NCBI GenBank assembly: GCA_021782365.1 | Contig: JAJXVB010000001.1 | Coordinates: forward strand, 62,001-126,000 | Origin: Pseudomonadota bacterium | Lineage (GTDB): Bacteria; Pseudomonadota; Gammaproteobacteria; Burkholderiales; Gallionellaceae | Length of the DNA stretch: 64,000 bases | Reading direction: 5' to 3' | Shown: positions 53,385 to 63,774 of the stretch, piece by piece | Numbering within the stretch: position 1 is the stretch's first letter | How the letters are laid out: the number at the start of each line of letters is the position of its first letter | Position numbers and translations under genes: made by a program | The notes under the pieces: generated by a model | Database searches by the model: none | What the model was told of the DNA's origin: nothing | What the model saw: only the letters and a program-made list of their open reading frames with translations

Positions 53385-55547
53385 GTGGCTATACTGATTA
53401 AATCTTTGTTACAGGCACGCCTCCACGACCCCTTTGCTCTGCTCGGTTTACATCAGGAAGGTGAGGATGCGGTGATTCGCTTTTACGACCCTCACGCAAC
53501 ATCCGTCTTCCTGCAAGGCGAACCCTTCATAAAAACGCACCCTGAAGGCCTTTTCGAATGGCGCTCAGCCAGAGCTCCTGAGCTTCCCTATCGCCTGCGC
53601 ATCGAATCCAACGGCGCATCGCGCGAAGTTGTCGACCCCTACCAGTTTCCAGGGGACATCTCGCAACAGGATTTGTTCTTGTTCTCTGAAGGAAAACTTC
53701 AGCAGGCCTATCGCATGCTGGGATCTCATTCGGTCGAGATCAACGGCATCCCGGGTGTGCGCTTTGCGGTCTGGGCGCCCAATGCGGAGCGCGTCAGCGT
53801 GATCGGAGAATTCAACAACTGGGACGGCAGGATCCATCCGATGCGCCTTCACGGCTCGAGCGGCGTATGGGAAATTTTCATTCCTGAAATCAAAAACCAT
53901 GCGCTGTACCGCTATGAAATCCGCACGCGGGACTCCGGCCACATACTGACCAAGACCGATCCCTATGCTCAAGGGTTCGAACTCAGACCTGGCACCGCAT
54001 CTCTTGCAGCACCTCAGCATCTTCATCGCTGGCAGGACGAGGCATGGATGAACAGGCGGGGCCAATGGGACTGGCTGCATGCAGCGGTAAACATCTACGA
54101 AGTCCATGCAGGCTCCTGGCGGCGCCATCCCGATGGCAGGTTCTACACTTATCTCGAATTGGCCAATGACCTCGTGCCCTACGTCAAGGGGATGGGCTAT
54201 ACGCACATCGAATTCATGCCGCTGACAGAACATCCTCTGGACGAGTCGTGGGGATATCAGTGCAGCGGCTATTTCGCGCCGACCAGCCGCTTCGGCTCTG
54301 CCGACGATCTGCGCCAGTTGATAGACGCATGTCATCAGGCCGACATCGGCGTGATACTCGACTGGGTGCCCGCGCATTTCCCCCAGGATGACTGGGCTTT
54401 GGCACGCTTCGATGGCACCGCCCTTTATGAGCACGAAGACCCGCGCAAGGGATTCCATAAGGACTGGGGCACGCATATCTTCAATTTCGGGCGCAACGAG
54501 GTGAAGTCCTTCCTGATGTCGAGCGCCCATTACTGGCTTTCCGAATTCCATTTCGACGGGCTGCGCGTGGATGCGGTCGCCTCCATGCTCTATCTCGACT
54601 ATTCGCGCAACGAAGGGGAATGGATACCCAACAGATATGGCGGCCGCGAGAACCTCGAAGCGATCGAATTCCTGCGCGAATTAAACATGATGGTGCACGA
54701 CAGATTTCCGGGTGCGCTGACGATGGCAGAAGAATCCACTGCATGGCCTGCCGTCTCGAGGCCCGTCTACCTTGGAGGCCTTGGCTTTTCGATGAAGTGG
54801 AACATGGGCTGGATGAACGACACCTTGCGCTACTTCAGCCACGATCCCGTGCACAGGCGCTATCATCACAACGAACTGACCTTCGGGCAGATCTACGCGT
54901 ATACAGAAAATTTCATCATGCCTTTCTCCCACGACGAGGTCGTGCACGGCAAGGGCTCATTGCTCTCCAAGATGCCAGGGGACGCATGGCAGAAATTCGC
55001 CAATCTTCGACTCTTGCTGACCTATCAGATGACGAGCCCAGGCAAGAAGCTCAACTTCATGGGCAACGAAATCGCGCAGGGACGCGAATGGCAGTCCAGA
55101 TGGGAGCTGGAATGGTGGCAGCTGAGGGAAGACTATCACCGCAGCATGCAGAATTTGACGCGAGACTTGAACGAACTCTATCGCTCGCATCCCGCCCTGC
55201 ACGATCAGGACTTTCAGGCCGAAGGGTTCTCCTGGATAGACTGCAACGATGCGGAGCAGTCGGTGCTTTCCTATCAGCGGCGCGCGAGGGACGGATCGAT
55301 CGCCGTCATCCTCCTGAACCTGACGCCCCTGCCGCGCACCAGATACCGGGTGGGGCTGCCCACGCTATGTTCCTACCGGGAAGCGTTGAACAGCGACTCG
55401 GCCTATTATGCAGGAAGCAATCTCGGCAATGCGGGGACGATATTTGCCGAGACGATCCCCTGGATGAATCAGCCTTGCTCGGCAGAAATCACATTGCCTC
55501 CCCTTGCAGGCATCATTCTGCTTCCGCAACCATCGAATTTCTGTTGA
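53385..55547 (+). CDS. glgB: 1,4-alpha-glucan branching enzyme
   Basis: GlgB (GH13) creates alpha-1,6 branches in glycogen. The 720-residue protein has the usual N-terminal beta-sandwich modules ([29 protein letters not shown]), then the TIM barrel with [13 protein letters not shown] [10 protein letters not shown], nucleophile Asp in [12 protein letters not shown], acid Glu in MAEESTAWP and [13 protein letters not shown]. The start is GTG at 53385; no strong ribosome-binding site is seen. It is nine bases from pgi. Confidence 0.96.
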   Translation: MAILIKSLLQARLHDPFALLGLHQEGEDAVIRFYDPHATSVFLQGEPFIKTHPEGLFEWRSARAPELPYRLRIESNGASREVVDPYQFPGDISQQDLFLFSEGKLQQAYRMLGSHSVEINGIPGVRFAVWAPNAERVSVIGEFNNWDGRIHPMRLHGSSGVWEIFIPEIKNHALYRYEIRTRDSGHILTKTDPYAQGFELRPGTASLAAPQHLHRWQDEAWMNRRGQWDWLHAAVNIYEVHAGSWRRHPDGRFYTYLELANDLVPYVKGMGYTHIEFMPLTEHPLDESWGYQCSGYFAPTSRFGSADDLRQLIDACHQADIGVILDWVPAHFPQDDWALARFDGTALYEHEDPRKGFHKDWGTHIFNFGRNEVKSFLMSSAHYWLSEFHFDGLRVDAVASMLYLDYSRNEGEWIPNRYGGRENLEAIEFLRELNMMVHDRFPGALTMAEESTAWPAVSRPVYLGGLGFSMKWNMGWMNDTLRYFSHDPVHRRYHHNELTFGQIYAYTENFIMPFSHDEVVHGKGSLLSKMPGDAWQKFANLRLLLTYQMTSPGKKLNFMGNEIAQGREWQSRWELEWWQLREDYHRSMQNLTRDLNELYRSHPALHDQDFQAEGFSWIDCNDAEQSVLSYQRRARDGSIAVILLNLTPLPRTRYRVGLPTLCSYREALNSDSAYYAGSNLGNAGTIFAETIPWMNQPCSAEITLPPLAGIILLPQPSNFC

Positions 55548-55556
55548 GGCCAAACC

Positions 55557-57197
55557 ATGTCCAAATTGACTTCATCCAAAGCCTGGCAAGCGCTTCTCGC
55601 GCACAAAAGGACGATCGAGACTCGCCAAATGCGAGAGATGTTCAGGGAAGACGCTTCCCGCTTCGAAAAATTCTCGATCAGGCTGAACGACCTGCTGTTC
55701 GACTACTCCAAGAACCGCATCGATCTTGAGACGCGTAACCTGCTCATTGAACTCGCAAGACAATGCGATGTATCGTCTTCCATCAGGCGCATGTTTTCCG
55801 GCGAAAAGATCAACGTGACGGAGCAGCGCGCGGTGCTGCACACGGCGCTTCGCAACCGTTCTGATAAACCCGTCTTCGTCGACGGCAAGGACGTGATGCC
55901 GGATATCAGGCGCGTGCTCGATTCGATGCGAGATTTTTCGGAAAGCGTCAGAAGCGGAAAGCACAGGGGGCATACCGGACGCGTCATCACGGACATCGTC
56001 AACATCGGCATAGGCGGGTCCGACCTTGGCCCCCTGATGGTCTGCGAAGCGCTGAAATCCTATGGCAAGGATGCGCTGCGCGCCCATTTTGTATCCAACG
56101 TGGATGCCACGCATCTTGTCGAGACGCTGAAAAAACTGGATGCGGAGACCACGCTCTTCATCGTGAGCTCGAAGACCTTCACGACGCAGGAGACGCTGAC
56201 CAATGCGCGCACCGCCCGCGCATGGCTCACCGGAAAATTAGGCGATTCTGCAGTCGCAAAACATTTTGTCGCGGTATCGACCAATCTCAAGGCAACCACG
56301 GCCTTCGGCATAGAACATGTATTCGAATTCTGGGACTGGGTGGGAGGCCGCTATTCGCTCTGGTCTGCGATCGGCCTTCCCATCGCGCTCTTCATCGGAA
56401 TGGACAAATTCGAGGAGCTGCTCTCGGGCGCTCACGAGATGGACCTGCATTTCTGCAGCGCGCCCCTGGAACAGAACATGCCTGTGATCATGGGCATGCT
56501 GGGCATCTGGTATGGCAACTTTTTCGGCGCCGCATCCAATGCCGTGCTGCCTTACGACCAGTATTTGCATCGCCTGCCTGCCTATCTTCAGCAGCTAGAG
56601 ATGGAGAGCAACGGCAAGTCTGTGGACATGAACGGCATGTCGGTCGACTACGATACCGGCATGGTGGTGTGGGGGGAGCCTGGCACCAACGGCCAGCACG
56701 CCTTCTATCAGCTGATCCATCAGGGCACGCGCATGATCCCTGCGGATTTTCTAGCTCCCCTTGAAAGCCGGAACCCGCTTGGCGATCACCATGCCATCCT
56801 GCTTGCCAACTGCTTCGCGCAGACAGAGGCGCTGATGATAGGCAAGACAAGAGATGAGGCATACGCTGAATTGCTGTCGCAGGGCATGCAGAAGGAAGCG
56901 CTCGAAGCGCTTCTGCCGCACAAGGTTTTCGCCGGGAACAAGCCCACCAACACCCTGCTTTTCGACAGGCTTGATCCGCGCACGCTGGGTAAACTGATCG
57001 CGCTATATGAACACAAGGTGTTCGTGCAGGGCATCGTCTGGAACATCAACTCCTTCGACCAGTGGGGGGTGGAGCTTGGCAAGCAGCTGGCCGGAAGAAT
57101 CCTGCCGGAACTTCAGAGCGGACCAGAGTCGGACCACGACTGCTCAACCAAAGGTCTGATCGCGCATTACCGAAAGGGATTCAATCGCGCAGGTTGA
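55557..57197 (+). CDS. pgi: glucose-6-phosphate isomerase
   Basis: Pgi interconverts glucose-6-phosphate and fructose-6-phosphate, linking gluconeogenesis to glycogen synthesis through the neighbouring glg genes. The 546-residue protein has [56 protein letters not shown] and the second signature [19 protein letters not shown]. It follows glgB by nine bases and ends overlapping the convergent zinc-ribbon gene by 17 bases. Confidence 0.96.
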   Translation: MSKLTSSKAWQALLAHKRTIETRQMREMFREDASRFEKFSIRLNDLLFDYSKNRIDLETRNLLIELARQCDVSSSIRRMFSGEKINVTEQRAVLHTALRNRSDKPVFVDGKDVMPDIRRVLDSMRDFSESVRSGKHRGHTGRVITDIVNIGIGGSDLGPLMVCEALKSYGKDALRAHFVSNVDATHLVETLKKLDAETTLFIVSSKTFTTQETLTNARTARAWLTGKLGDSAVAKHFVAVSTNLKATTAFGIEHVFEFWDWVGGRYSLWSAIGLPIALFIGMDKFEELLSGAHEMDLHFCSAPLEQNMPVIMGMLGIWYGNFFGAASNAVLPYDQYLHRLPAYLQQLEMESNGKSVDMNGMSVDYDTGMVVWGEPGTNGQHAFYQLIHQGTRMIPADFLAPLESRNPLGDHHAILLANCFAQTEALMIGKTRDEAYAELLSQGMQKEALEALLPHKVFAGNKPTNTLLFDRLDPRTLGKLIALYEHKVFVQGIVWNINSFDQWGVELGKQLAGRILPELQSGPESDHDCSTKGLIAHYRKGFNRAG

Positions 57198-57804
57198 GCT
57201 TGGCTCTCGGCAGCCAGAATGTCTCGTTCGGGTTGCTTTCGGAGCGCACGCGCATGCTGTCACCAACGCTTGGATTTTCCAGCACGCTGACACTCATGTT
57301 GCCTATGCCTCTGTAGCATTTGGCAAGCGCACCCTCGAAAGTGGAAACGCCCGCCTTCGTCCGGTAATCGTCCAGGATGGCCTGCTGGCTTTTCGGCACG
57401 TCCGGCTCACCCGTCTTGCTGGTGATCTTGGGAGAAGAACCTGCAAAGTTGACCTGGTCCAGCATCAGCCCCATCACATAGTTCGCATAGTCTGATAGCT
57501 CCCGGCTCTTGCATGTGTAATAGGGCTCCTGCTCGGATGACGCTGTCATCGCCCTGGTCCCCGCAGGACAATTCGATGCCGTGCAGTTTTGCAGGAACGC
57601 AGACTGAGGGTCGTTTTTTTTGGTCGTATTGAGAACCAGGAGGAACATCAGGCATGCCAGCATGATGAGGCCGACCACGACATTCGTCACACCCTTCTTT
57701 TCGTCAGGCTTGGCCTCCTTTGCGATGGGTGCGCCGCAATAAGGGCAGTTGGCACTGCCAGACGGAAAAATCTTCTCGCATTTCCTGCAGATCGTCAAAG
57801 ACAT
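57181..57804 (-). CDS. zinc-ribbon membrane protein, 207 aa
   Basis: The protein has an N-terminal zinc ribbon (Cys6, Cys9, Cys20, Cys23 in ICRKC...NCPYCG), one membrane helix (about 41-61, [18 protein letters not shown]) and a C-terminal domain of about 140 residues, probably periplasmic with Cys residues ([10 protein letters not shown]). I start at MSLTICRKC, where the motif begins; six extra residues are possible upstream. Family unknown to me. It is 18 bases from the MlaF-like ATPase gene and overlaps pgi at the end. Confidence 0.7.
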   Translation of the reverse strand: MSLTICRKCEKIFPSGSANCPYCGAPIAKEAKPDEKKGVTNVVVGLIMLACLMFLLVLNTTKKNDPQSAFLQNCTASNCPAGTRAMTASSEQEPYYTCKSRELSDYANYVMGLMLDQVNFAGSSPKITSKTGEPDVPKSQQAILDDYRTKAGVSTFEGALAKCYRGIGNMSVSVLENPSVGDSMRVRSESNPNETFWLPRAKLNLRD

Positions 57805-57822
57805 CTCGTGTTTCCCTTGCAT

Positions 57823-58620
57823 CTAGATGTCTTCCACATACGGCCTGCTCGGATAGTGAAAAGGGACAGGCCCGTCGGATTCGGCATGGATGAACTGATG
57901 CACGAAAGGATCCTTGGATTCGTACATCTCGGACGCAACCCCTTGGGCCACCACCTGACCGTCGTGTATGAAATAAACGTAATCGGCGATCTTCAAGGAT
58001 TCGGACATGTCGTAGGTGACCACCACCGAAGTCACACCCAGCGCATCGTTAAGCGTCCTGATCAGGTTTGCGATGATGTTGAGGGAAATCGGATCGAGAC
58101 CTGCGAAAGGCTCGTCGTAGATGATGAGTTGGGGGTCCAGCGCGATCGCCCTGGCGAGCGCCACCCGTCTTTCCATGCCGCCCGAAAGATCTTTGGGCAT
58201 CAGGCCATGGGCGCCCCGCAAGCCGACCGCATGAAGCTTCATCAGCACAAGGTCGCGTATCATCTCCTCGGAAAGATCGGTGTGCTCGCGCATCGGAAAG
58301 GCGAGATTGTCGTATACGCTCAGATCGCTGAACAGGCCGCTCACCTGGAACATCATGCCCATCTGCCTGCGCATCGCATATAGCTCGTCGTTGTCGAGCT
58401 CATGGATTACTTTGCCAAGCACCTTCACGCTGCCGCTCGCTGGCTTCAGCTGTCCGCCGAAATGATGCAGCAGCGTGCTCTTTCCGCACCCGCTCACACC
58501 CAGTATCGCCACGACCTTGCCGTGCGGTATCGAGAGATCGACTCCCTTCAGGACTTCACGCTTGCCATAGGAAAAACGCAGGTTGCTGACCTCAACCAGA
58601 TTGTCAGATGTTTGCATCAA
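57823..58620 (-). CDS. MlaF-like ABC transporter ATP-binding protein
   Basis: The 265-residue ATPase resembles the lipid-transport family (MlaF/Ttg2A): Walker A GVSGCGKST at 41-49 (Lys47), Q-loop FQVSGLFSDLSVYDNLAFP, signature LSGGMERRVALARA, Walker B LIIYDEPFAGLDP. In the H-loop the expected His is Tyr203 (VVTYDMSES). No permease (MlaE) or MCE gene follows, so its partner must be elsewhere. It starts 72 bases after the cyclic-nucleotide-binding gene. Confidence 0.88.
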   Translation of the reverse strand: MMQTSDNLVEVSNLRFSYGKREVLKGVDLSIPHGKVVAILGVSGCGKSTLLHHFGGQLKPASGSVKVLGKVIHELDNDELYAMRRQMGMMFQVSGLFSDLSVYDNLAFPMREHTDLSEEMIRDLVLMKLHAVGLRGAHGLMPKDLSGGMERRVALARAIALDPQLIIYDEPFAGLDPISLNIIANLIRTLNDALGVTSVVVTYDMSESLKIADYVYFIHDGQVVAQGVASEMYESKDPFVHQFIHAESDGPVPFHYPSRPYVEDI

Positions 58621-58692
58621 TCATTGCTCCAGGATGACATGTTAAATTGCAGCGCATGAGCTCGCCCTGAAAAACAGAGCCAGCCTTGCGAT

Positions 58693-59082
58693 TCACGCTG
58701 AGGATGCCACCTCTGACGCAGACGCCAATATGCGCTGATCGCATTTCCTGAGCCGATCTGCCATCACGCGCATCACATCGATCGCAAAACGAGGCGCCTC
58801 GTCCACCAGGAAGTGAAAGCGATCGCGATCGATCACGACGAACTTGCAATCCTTGGTCGCGGTGACAGTCCCAACGCGGGGCGAACCGTCGATCACCGCC
58901 AGCTCTCCGACAAAACTGCCGGAGGTGCACTTCTCGAAGAAGAGCCCCGCTATGGTCACTTCGGCCTCCCCCTCTATCAGCACATACATCGCCTCTCCAT
59001 CCTCCCCCTCGCGGAACAATACCTCGCCTCTCTTGACTCTCACGAACTCCGGATCTTGTCGGAACATATCGAAAAAAAGCAT
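58693..59082 (-). CDS. single-domain cyclic-nucleotide-binding protein
   Basis: The 129-residue protein is a lone cNMP-binding domain of the Crp/PKA type. The phosphate-binding cassette is FVGELAVIDGSPRVGTVTA. There is no DNA-binding helix-turn-helix or catalytic domain after it, and the C-terminal helix (FAIDVMRVMADRLRKCDQ) ends soon. Such proteins may act as ligand-sensing subunits. A GAGG site precedes ATG. The function and partner are unknown; neighbours are an ABC ATPase and a DUF3025 protein. Confidence 0.82.
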   Translation of the reverse strand: MLFFDMFRQDPEFVRVKRGEVLFREGEDGEAMYVLIEGEAEVTIAGLFFEKCTSGSFVGELAVIDGSPRVGTVTATKDCKFVVIDRDRFHFLVDEAPRFAIDVMRVMADRLRKCDQRILASASEVASSA

Positions 59083-59152
59083 GAAGGCCTCGCAGATGGG
59101 GGACTTAGTAATTATGAGCGTTTGCCGGAAAATTTACAATTGCAGCCCCGGC

Positions 59153-59944
59153 TCATTTCATGCGTCTTCCCGGCCGGAAATAATCGGTATTGTCATAGTA
59201 GCTTGCGCATTCATTGCCAGCCGACCATCCGGGCACGCCAAGCAGCGGCACAGGAGCAAGTTCCCTCGTGCTGATTCCCTGTTCATCCAAATATCTGGCC
59301 ACCTTGTCATCCAGATGTTCGATCTGCTCTGAAAGTGTGAGGCTGAAGTAAGACGGGTCGACTTCGACCAGCAGGCCTTGCCCTGTCATGCCCACATAGG
59401 GCTTCATGGCTTTTTCATAAAGCCCGTGGCCGAAGAGATAAAACCCCATGCTGCATTTGACTTCTGCGCGTCTTTGCCAGAAAAGCTCGCGCCATTTGAA
59501 ATCCCTGATAAGCCCTGCCAGGCTCTCGTCGGAAAAGGCAACGATGACGCCCGACTCATCGAGCAGCGTATTCAAGTCGCGCATGGCGCCTCTTCCCTTC
59601 TCTTCCTTTGCGCTCATCAGCTCACGGTAATGCCTCGCATTGATCGCAGCCTTGGCCACAGGAAAAGTCAGCCACACCAGAGCATTGAAAAGGTCGTGCC
59701 AGTTTTCCTCTCTCGTCTCCACTTCACCTTTGAGGTAACAGCGCGGCTCATACTGATTCTCGAATGTTGAGCGGGAACCGGGCGGCACGAATCTTAGGAG
59801 GCTGCCGCTTTGAGTGCTTACCCTGAGGTCCAAAACCAAGGCATTGAGATCATCCAGCGTCGGAAACGCTTCGAGCCTCGAGATTGTTAGGTTTAGGGGT
59901 GCAAACAATGCCGATTGCAGCAGGCTTTCGCGGTCGAACTGCAT
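59153..59944 (-). CDS. DUF3025 family protein
   Basis: The 263-residue protein matches DUF3025: YEPRCYLKGEVETREENWHDLFNALVWLTFPVAKAAINARHY is the hallmark stretch, with GFYLFGHGLYEKAMKPYVGMTG later. No function is established for the family. It is soluble, with no signal peptide. It follows the radical SAM gene by five bases, so the two are probably cotranscribed. Confidence 0.87.
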   Translation of the reverse strand: MQFDRESLLQSALFAPLNLTISRLEAFPTLDDLNALVLDLRVSTQSGSLLRFVPPGSRSTFENQYEPRCYLKGEVETREENWHDLFNALVWLTFPVAKAAINARHYRELMSAKEEKGRGAMRDLNTLLDESGVIVAFSDESLAGLIRDFKWRELFWQRRAEVKCSMGFYLFGHGLYEKAMKPYVGMTGQGLLVEVDPSYFSLTLSEQIEHLDDKVARYLDEQGISTRELAPVPLLGVPGWSAGNECASYYDNTDYFRPGRRMK

Positions 59945-59949
59945 CTTAG

Positions 59950-60804
59950 CTAGGCGCTTACCCTGACAGGCAAGCCCAGGCTTGCGATCCGTTTTGCAAA
60001 GGCCTGCATGTCGGGTTCGGGCAAGGATGACAGTCTCGCCGCCTCAGGCTGTTGAGAAGGCCTTGCCAGACCGTAAAGAAGCACGCCCTGGAGTCGATGG
60101 CCATCGCGAAGCAGCCCGCTTATCAACGCCAGATAGTCGTCCTCATCCTGTTTCGATGGCGCGATATCGTCGAGCGCGAACCAACAGGTCTGAAGCCAGG
60201 TCGGGCAAAGCCTTGTGGCCAGGATGAGATTCTCTCTGACCTTCTCCATCGTTGCCTTGGTGTCGTTGATCCTTTTCATGCCTTCCTCGCTTGCGCGATC
60301 CAGCTTGAACCATATTTCGCCGCTGATTTTTGCAAGCTTTTCGAGTCCCCGCTGGACATTTTCCCGGTATAGCAGGCTGCCGTTTGTGATCAGGACGGTC
60401 TTGACCGATGAGGGTATCGCAAGTTCGGAACGAATCTCAGCGACGAGCTCGATCACTTCTGCAAATTCCAAGGCGCTGGTAGGCTCGCCGTTTCCGGACA
60501 ACGCGATATCGTTGATCCGTCTTGCATCCTCAGGAACGCGCTCCTGCATGAAACGTCCATGCAAAAGCTCGTTCAGAAAATTCCGGAGTTCATTTCCCAA
60601 GAGCGCCATATCGACCGGCGGCGCGGTCCCTTTGACGAGATCCGGCACCTGACAATAGATGCAGCGCCAGTTGCACGCATTATTGGTGTTGAGGTTGATG
60701 CCGACGGAAACCCCACCCGAACGGCGCGACACCACGGGATATATGTAGCGCAGGTTTGCGCTGTTCCTGTCGTGATCGGTCACGCTAAGAGTTTTATTGT
60801 TCAT
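59950..60804 (-). CDS. radical SAM protein
   Basis: The 284-residue protein binds a [4Fe-4S] cluster through Cys44, Cys48 and Cys51 (NACNWRCIYCQ, a CX3CX2C motif) and S-adenosylmethionine. The expected downstream elements follow: NDIALSGNGEPTSALEF (GGE-like motif), VLITNGSLL and a C-terminal barrel. The length and GVSVGINLNTNNACNW opening are like a widespread uncharacterised group in proteobacteria. The substrate is unknown. Confidence 0.88.
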   Translation of the reverse strand: MNNKTLSVTDHDRNSANLRYIYPVVSRRSGGVSVGINLNTNNACNWRCIYCQVPDLVKGTAPPVDMALLGNELRNFLNELLHGRFMQERVPEDARRINDIALSGNGEPTSALEFAEVIELVAEIRSELAIPSSVKTVLITNGSLLYRENVQRGLEKLAKISGEIWFKLDRASEEGMKRINDTKATMEKVRENLILATRLCPTWLQTCWFALDDIAPSKQDEDDYLALISGLLRDGHRLQGVLLYGLARPSQQPEAARLSSLPEPDMQAFAKRIASLGLPVRVSA

Positions 60805-60908
60805 TTTTTGTCTGGCTCTATTTCTGAAAGATGAACGATCATCAGATTTCTTGACCTACTATTTGACAACTCGACTAACAGTGAATTACACCAAGGCGAG
60901 GCCACGGC

Positions 60909-63686
60909 TTAAGGCGAACATTTCTTCAAGGCGTCGAACTGCTCAACGGGCATCGGTCTGCCGAACAGATATCCCTGGAACACATGGCAGCCACACAGAT
61001 CGAGAAACTCACGCTGCATCTCGGTCTCGACGCCTTCAGCGATCACTTCCAGACCCAAAGTCTCTGCCATCGCGATGATGGTTTGCACAATGGCTGCATC
61101 ATTGGAATTGCTCGCAATTTCTCGCACGAACGATTGATCGATCTTGATCTGGTTCAGCGGCAGCTGCTTCAAATATTGCAGCGATGAATATCCAGTGCCA
61201 AAATCATCCAGCGACAACTGAATGCCGATTGCCCGCAACGCATTCAGAGTTTCGATGATCTCACGGGTGTTTTCCAGCATCATGCTTTCTGTCAGCTCCA
61301 GCTTAAGCTTCGCAGGATCAATGCCGTAACGCGCGATGATCTCCCGGAGCTTGGACACGAAATCGAACTGATGTATTTGCGAAATGCTGATGTTCACGGC
61401 CAGAACAAGATGCCTTGTCGTTTCATCGCGTTCCCATGCCTTGATCTGCGCACAGGCAGTTTCCAGCACCCACCATCCGATGGACAGTATCAATCCGGTT
61501 TCTTCCGCCAGCTGTATAAATTGCGCAGGCGGTATCATACCTCGCTCGGGGTGAATCCAGCGTATCAGGGCTTCGGCACCCACGGGATGGCTCAAGCGAC
61601 CGACCTGAATCTGGTAATACAGTTGGAACTGGTCATTCTCCAGCGCCCTGTGCAATTCGCTTTCAAGCGTAGCGCGCGCATTGATGACATCCTGCATCGC
61701 AGGATCGAAGAAACGCAGCGCATTGCGACCAGCATTTTTCGCCTGGTACATTGCTATGTCTACCTGCTTCATAAGCTCCTCTGCATCCTGCTGGATTCCG
61801 TTGAACACGGTCGCACCTATGCTCGCAGAACTGCGGCACGCATGTATGCCAAGTTGATAAGGTTGACTCAACGCGGCAAGAATTTTTTCACCCACCGCCT
61901 CAGCCTGTTCAGCCGCTTCAATAAGCTGTTCGCTCAAGTTTTCCAGCATCACCACGAACTCATCTCCGCTCAGACGCGTTACTGAATCGCCTTCACGCAC
62001 ACAGCCAGCTAGACGTTCGGCAACCTGCTGCAACAGCACGTTGCCAATGGCATACCCCAAGGTGTCATTGAGCGTCTTGAAATGGTCCAGATCAATAAGC
62101 AATAAAGCACCCTTCCTGTCAGTCCGTGCGCTTAACGCCAATGCCTGATGCAATCTGTCCATCAGGAGCTGCCTATTGGGCAGATGTGTAAGCTGATCGA
62201 AAAAGGCCAGGTGCCTGATTTCTTCCTCTGCCTTTTTGCGTTGCGTGATGTCAATCAGGAATGCAAAAGTCAACGGTCCGTCATTTAAATCAATCCGCTT
62301 GGCGGAAATATATACCGGAAACTGTGACCCATCCTTGCGCAGCCCGATTGTTTCATAGGATGTCTCAACCTGTTCACCCTGCGCGCGGCGCCTGACTCGC
62401 TCACTCACTTCGGGCCGGCATTGCGGGGCAATCTGGCTGATCAAAGGCTCCCCCCGCACTTGATCCACACTGTCATAGCCAAACATGTCCAGATAGACTT
62501 TATTGACATCGATGGTAATGCCGTCACGCCCAAATGCCATTCCAATGGGAGACTCCTCGATGATAGTGCGGAATCGTTTCTCGCTCTCCTGCAATGCAAT
62601 TTCGACTTGCCTGCGCTGTGTTACATCTATGATGCTGATGATATAATGCAGCACTTTTCCATTTTTGTCTTTGAGGGCTGAAATAGAGGAATTCCCGATA
62701 AAACTGCTGCCGTCCTTTCTGAGATAGCGTTTTTCATCGCTCAGGTTATTCAATAAACCCTTTGATATCTGATCAAGGCTTTGCTGATATTTCCCGCAAT
62801 CAAAATCATCAGGGTGTATCAGTTGGGCTTCATGCATCGCCAGGATTTCCTGTGCGCTGAAACCGGTCATTTTTAAAGCCATTTCATTGGCCTGCAGAAT
62901 GCGGTGATCATCTGCATCAACAGCAAGCAATCCTGAAGGTGAGTTTTCAAACAAGGATCGGAAGTGAAGCTCTGAATTGCGCATTCTTTTCCGGATTTCA
63001 CTGGACAACGTCAAACTCATGACAATGACCATTGCTAAGCTTATAAACGGCCCAGGCTCGATAAAATTGATGACGGAGAGTCGCGCAAGTATTCCCAGAA
63101 TTGCACCAATAAAAATCAACCCGACTGCGATCAGCATGGACAGATCAGTGAACTGACGCGATGACTGGTATTTTCTGAGTAATGCAAAGACAGCCTGTGC
63201 AAAAACGATGGCGACACATGCGCCTATGTAGTATATCCAGAATCCGTGGTGCCCATCCCCCCTTGTGATGGATTCGCCCCAAGGGAGCAACAACCTGTGT
63301 ATCCCTTCAAAACGGTCATACTGCACGCTAAATGGCTGCGCCAGATTTGCCACCAGCGATATGGTTAGCAGCGCGCTCATGACAAACTGGAAAAGCCCGG
63401 CCCGCCTGCCCGTGTGCAGTGCAATAAACCAGGGAAACAAAAGAATTAATAAAAGCGCCGAGGTTATAGACCACTTGAGCGCTTTGATGAACTCGGCTGC
63501 ATTCGTCGTCTGCAGCGCCTTCGCCTGAAAAAAGGCAAACAGCATCACGCACAGACACATGACACCAAACAGCATTTGTAGCTTATCGCGAGGTGGGTAG
63601 AGTACGCTTGTAAGATGCAAAAACATGGCATAAGCCATGAATCCGGTCAATAAATACAAGCCAGGGATCAACATTCCGTCCATCAC
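60909..63686 (-). CDS. seven-helix membrane sensor with PAS-PAS-GGDEF-EAL
   Basis: The 925-residue protein has an N-terminal membrane domain of about seven helices (residues 1-235, with GFMAYAMFLHLTSVLYPP and later helices), two PAS domains (about 245-490), GGDEF and EAL. The GGDEF motif reads SGDEF at 573-577, with a REGD inhibitory site five residues before. EAL is intact at 705-707, with AVNIS, LELTES, DDFGTG and KIDQSF also present. The Ser at the first GGDEF position may lower cyclase activity, so phosphodiesterase output is more likely. This is one of two such proteins in the window. Confidence 0.93.
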   Translation of the reverse strand: MMDGMLIPGLYLLTGFMAYAMFLHLTSVLYPPRDKLQMLFGVMCLCVMLFAFFQAKALQTTNAAEFIKALKWSITSALLLILLFPWFIALHTGRRAGLFQFVMSALLTISLVANLAQPFSVQYDRFEGIHRLLLPWGESITRGDGHHGFWIYYIGACVAIVFAQAVFALLRKYQSSRQFTDLSMLIAVGLIFIGAILGILARLSVINFIEPGPFISLAMVIVMSLTLSSEIRKRMRNSELHFRSLFENSPSGLLAVDADDHRILQANEMALKMTGFSAQEILAMHEAQLIHPDDFDCGKYQQSLDQISKGLLNNLSDEKRYLRKDGSSFIGNSSISALKDKNGKVLHYIISIIDVTQRRQVEIALQESEKRFRTIIEESPIGMAFGRDGITIDVNKVYLDMFGYDSVDQVRGEPLISQIAPQCRPEVSERVRRRAQGEQVETSYETIGLRKDGSQFPVYISAKRIDLNDGPLTFAFLIDITQRKKAEEEIRHLAFFDQLTHLPNRQLLMDRLHQALALSARTDRKGALLLIDLDHFKTLNDTLGYAIGNVLLQQVAERLAGCVREGDSVTRLSGDEFVVMLENLSEQLIEAAEQAEAVGEKILAALSQPYQLGIHACRSSASIGATVFNGIQQDAEELMKQVDIAMYQAKNAGRNALRFFDPAMQDVINARATLESELHRALENDQFQLYYQIQVGRLSHPVGAEALIRWIHPERGMIPPAQFIQLAEETGLILSIGWWVLETACAQIKAWERDETTRHLVLAVNISISQIHQFDFVSKLREIIARYGIDPAKLKLELTESMMLENTREIIETLNALRAIGIQLSLDDFGTGYSSLQYLKQLPLNQIKIDQSFVREIASNSNDAAIVQTIIAMAETLGLEVIAEGVETEMQREFLDLCGCHVFQGYLFGRPMPVEQFDALKKCSP

Positions 63687-63774
63687 ATTTTCCGCAATTC
63701 AAACGCCTATAGTTCGAATATGCGGATCGTAACATGATTATATTTTGTTAAGGATTCTCACAATAACTTTAGGC

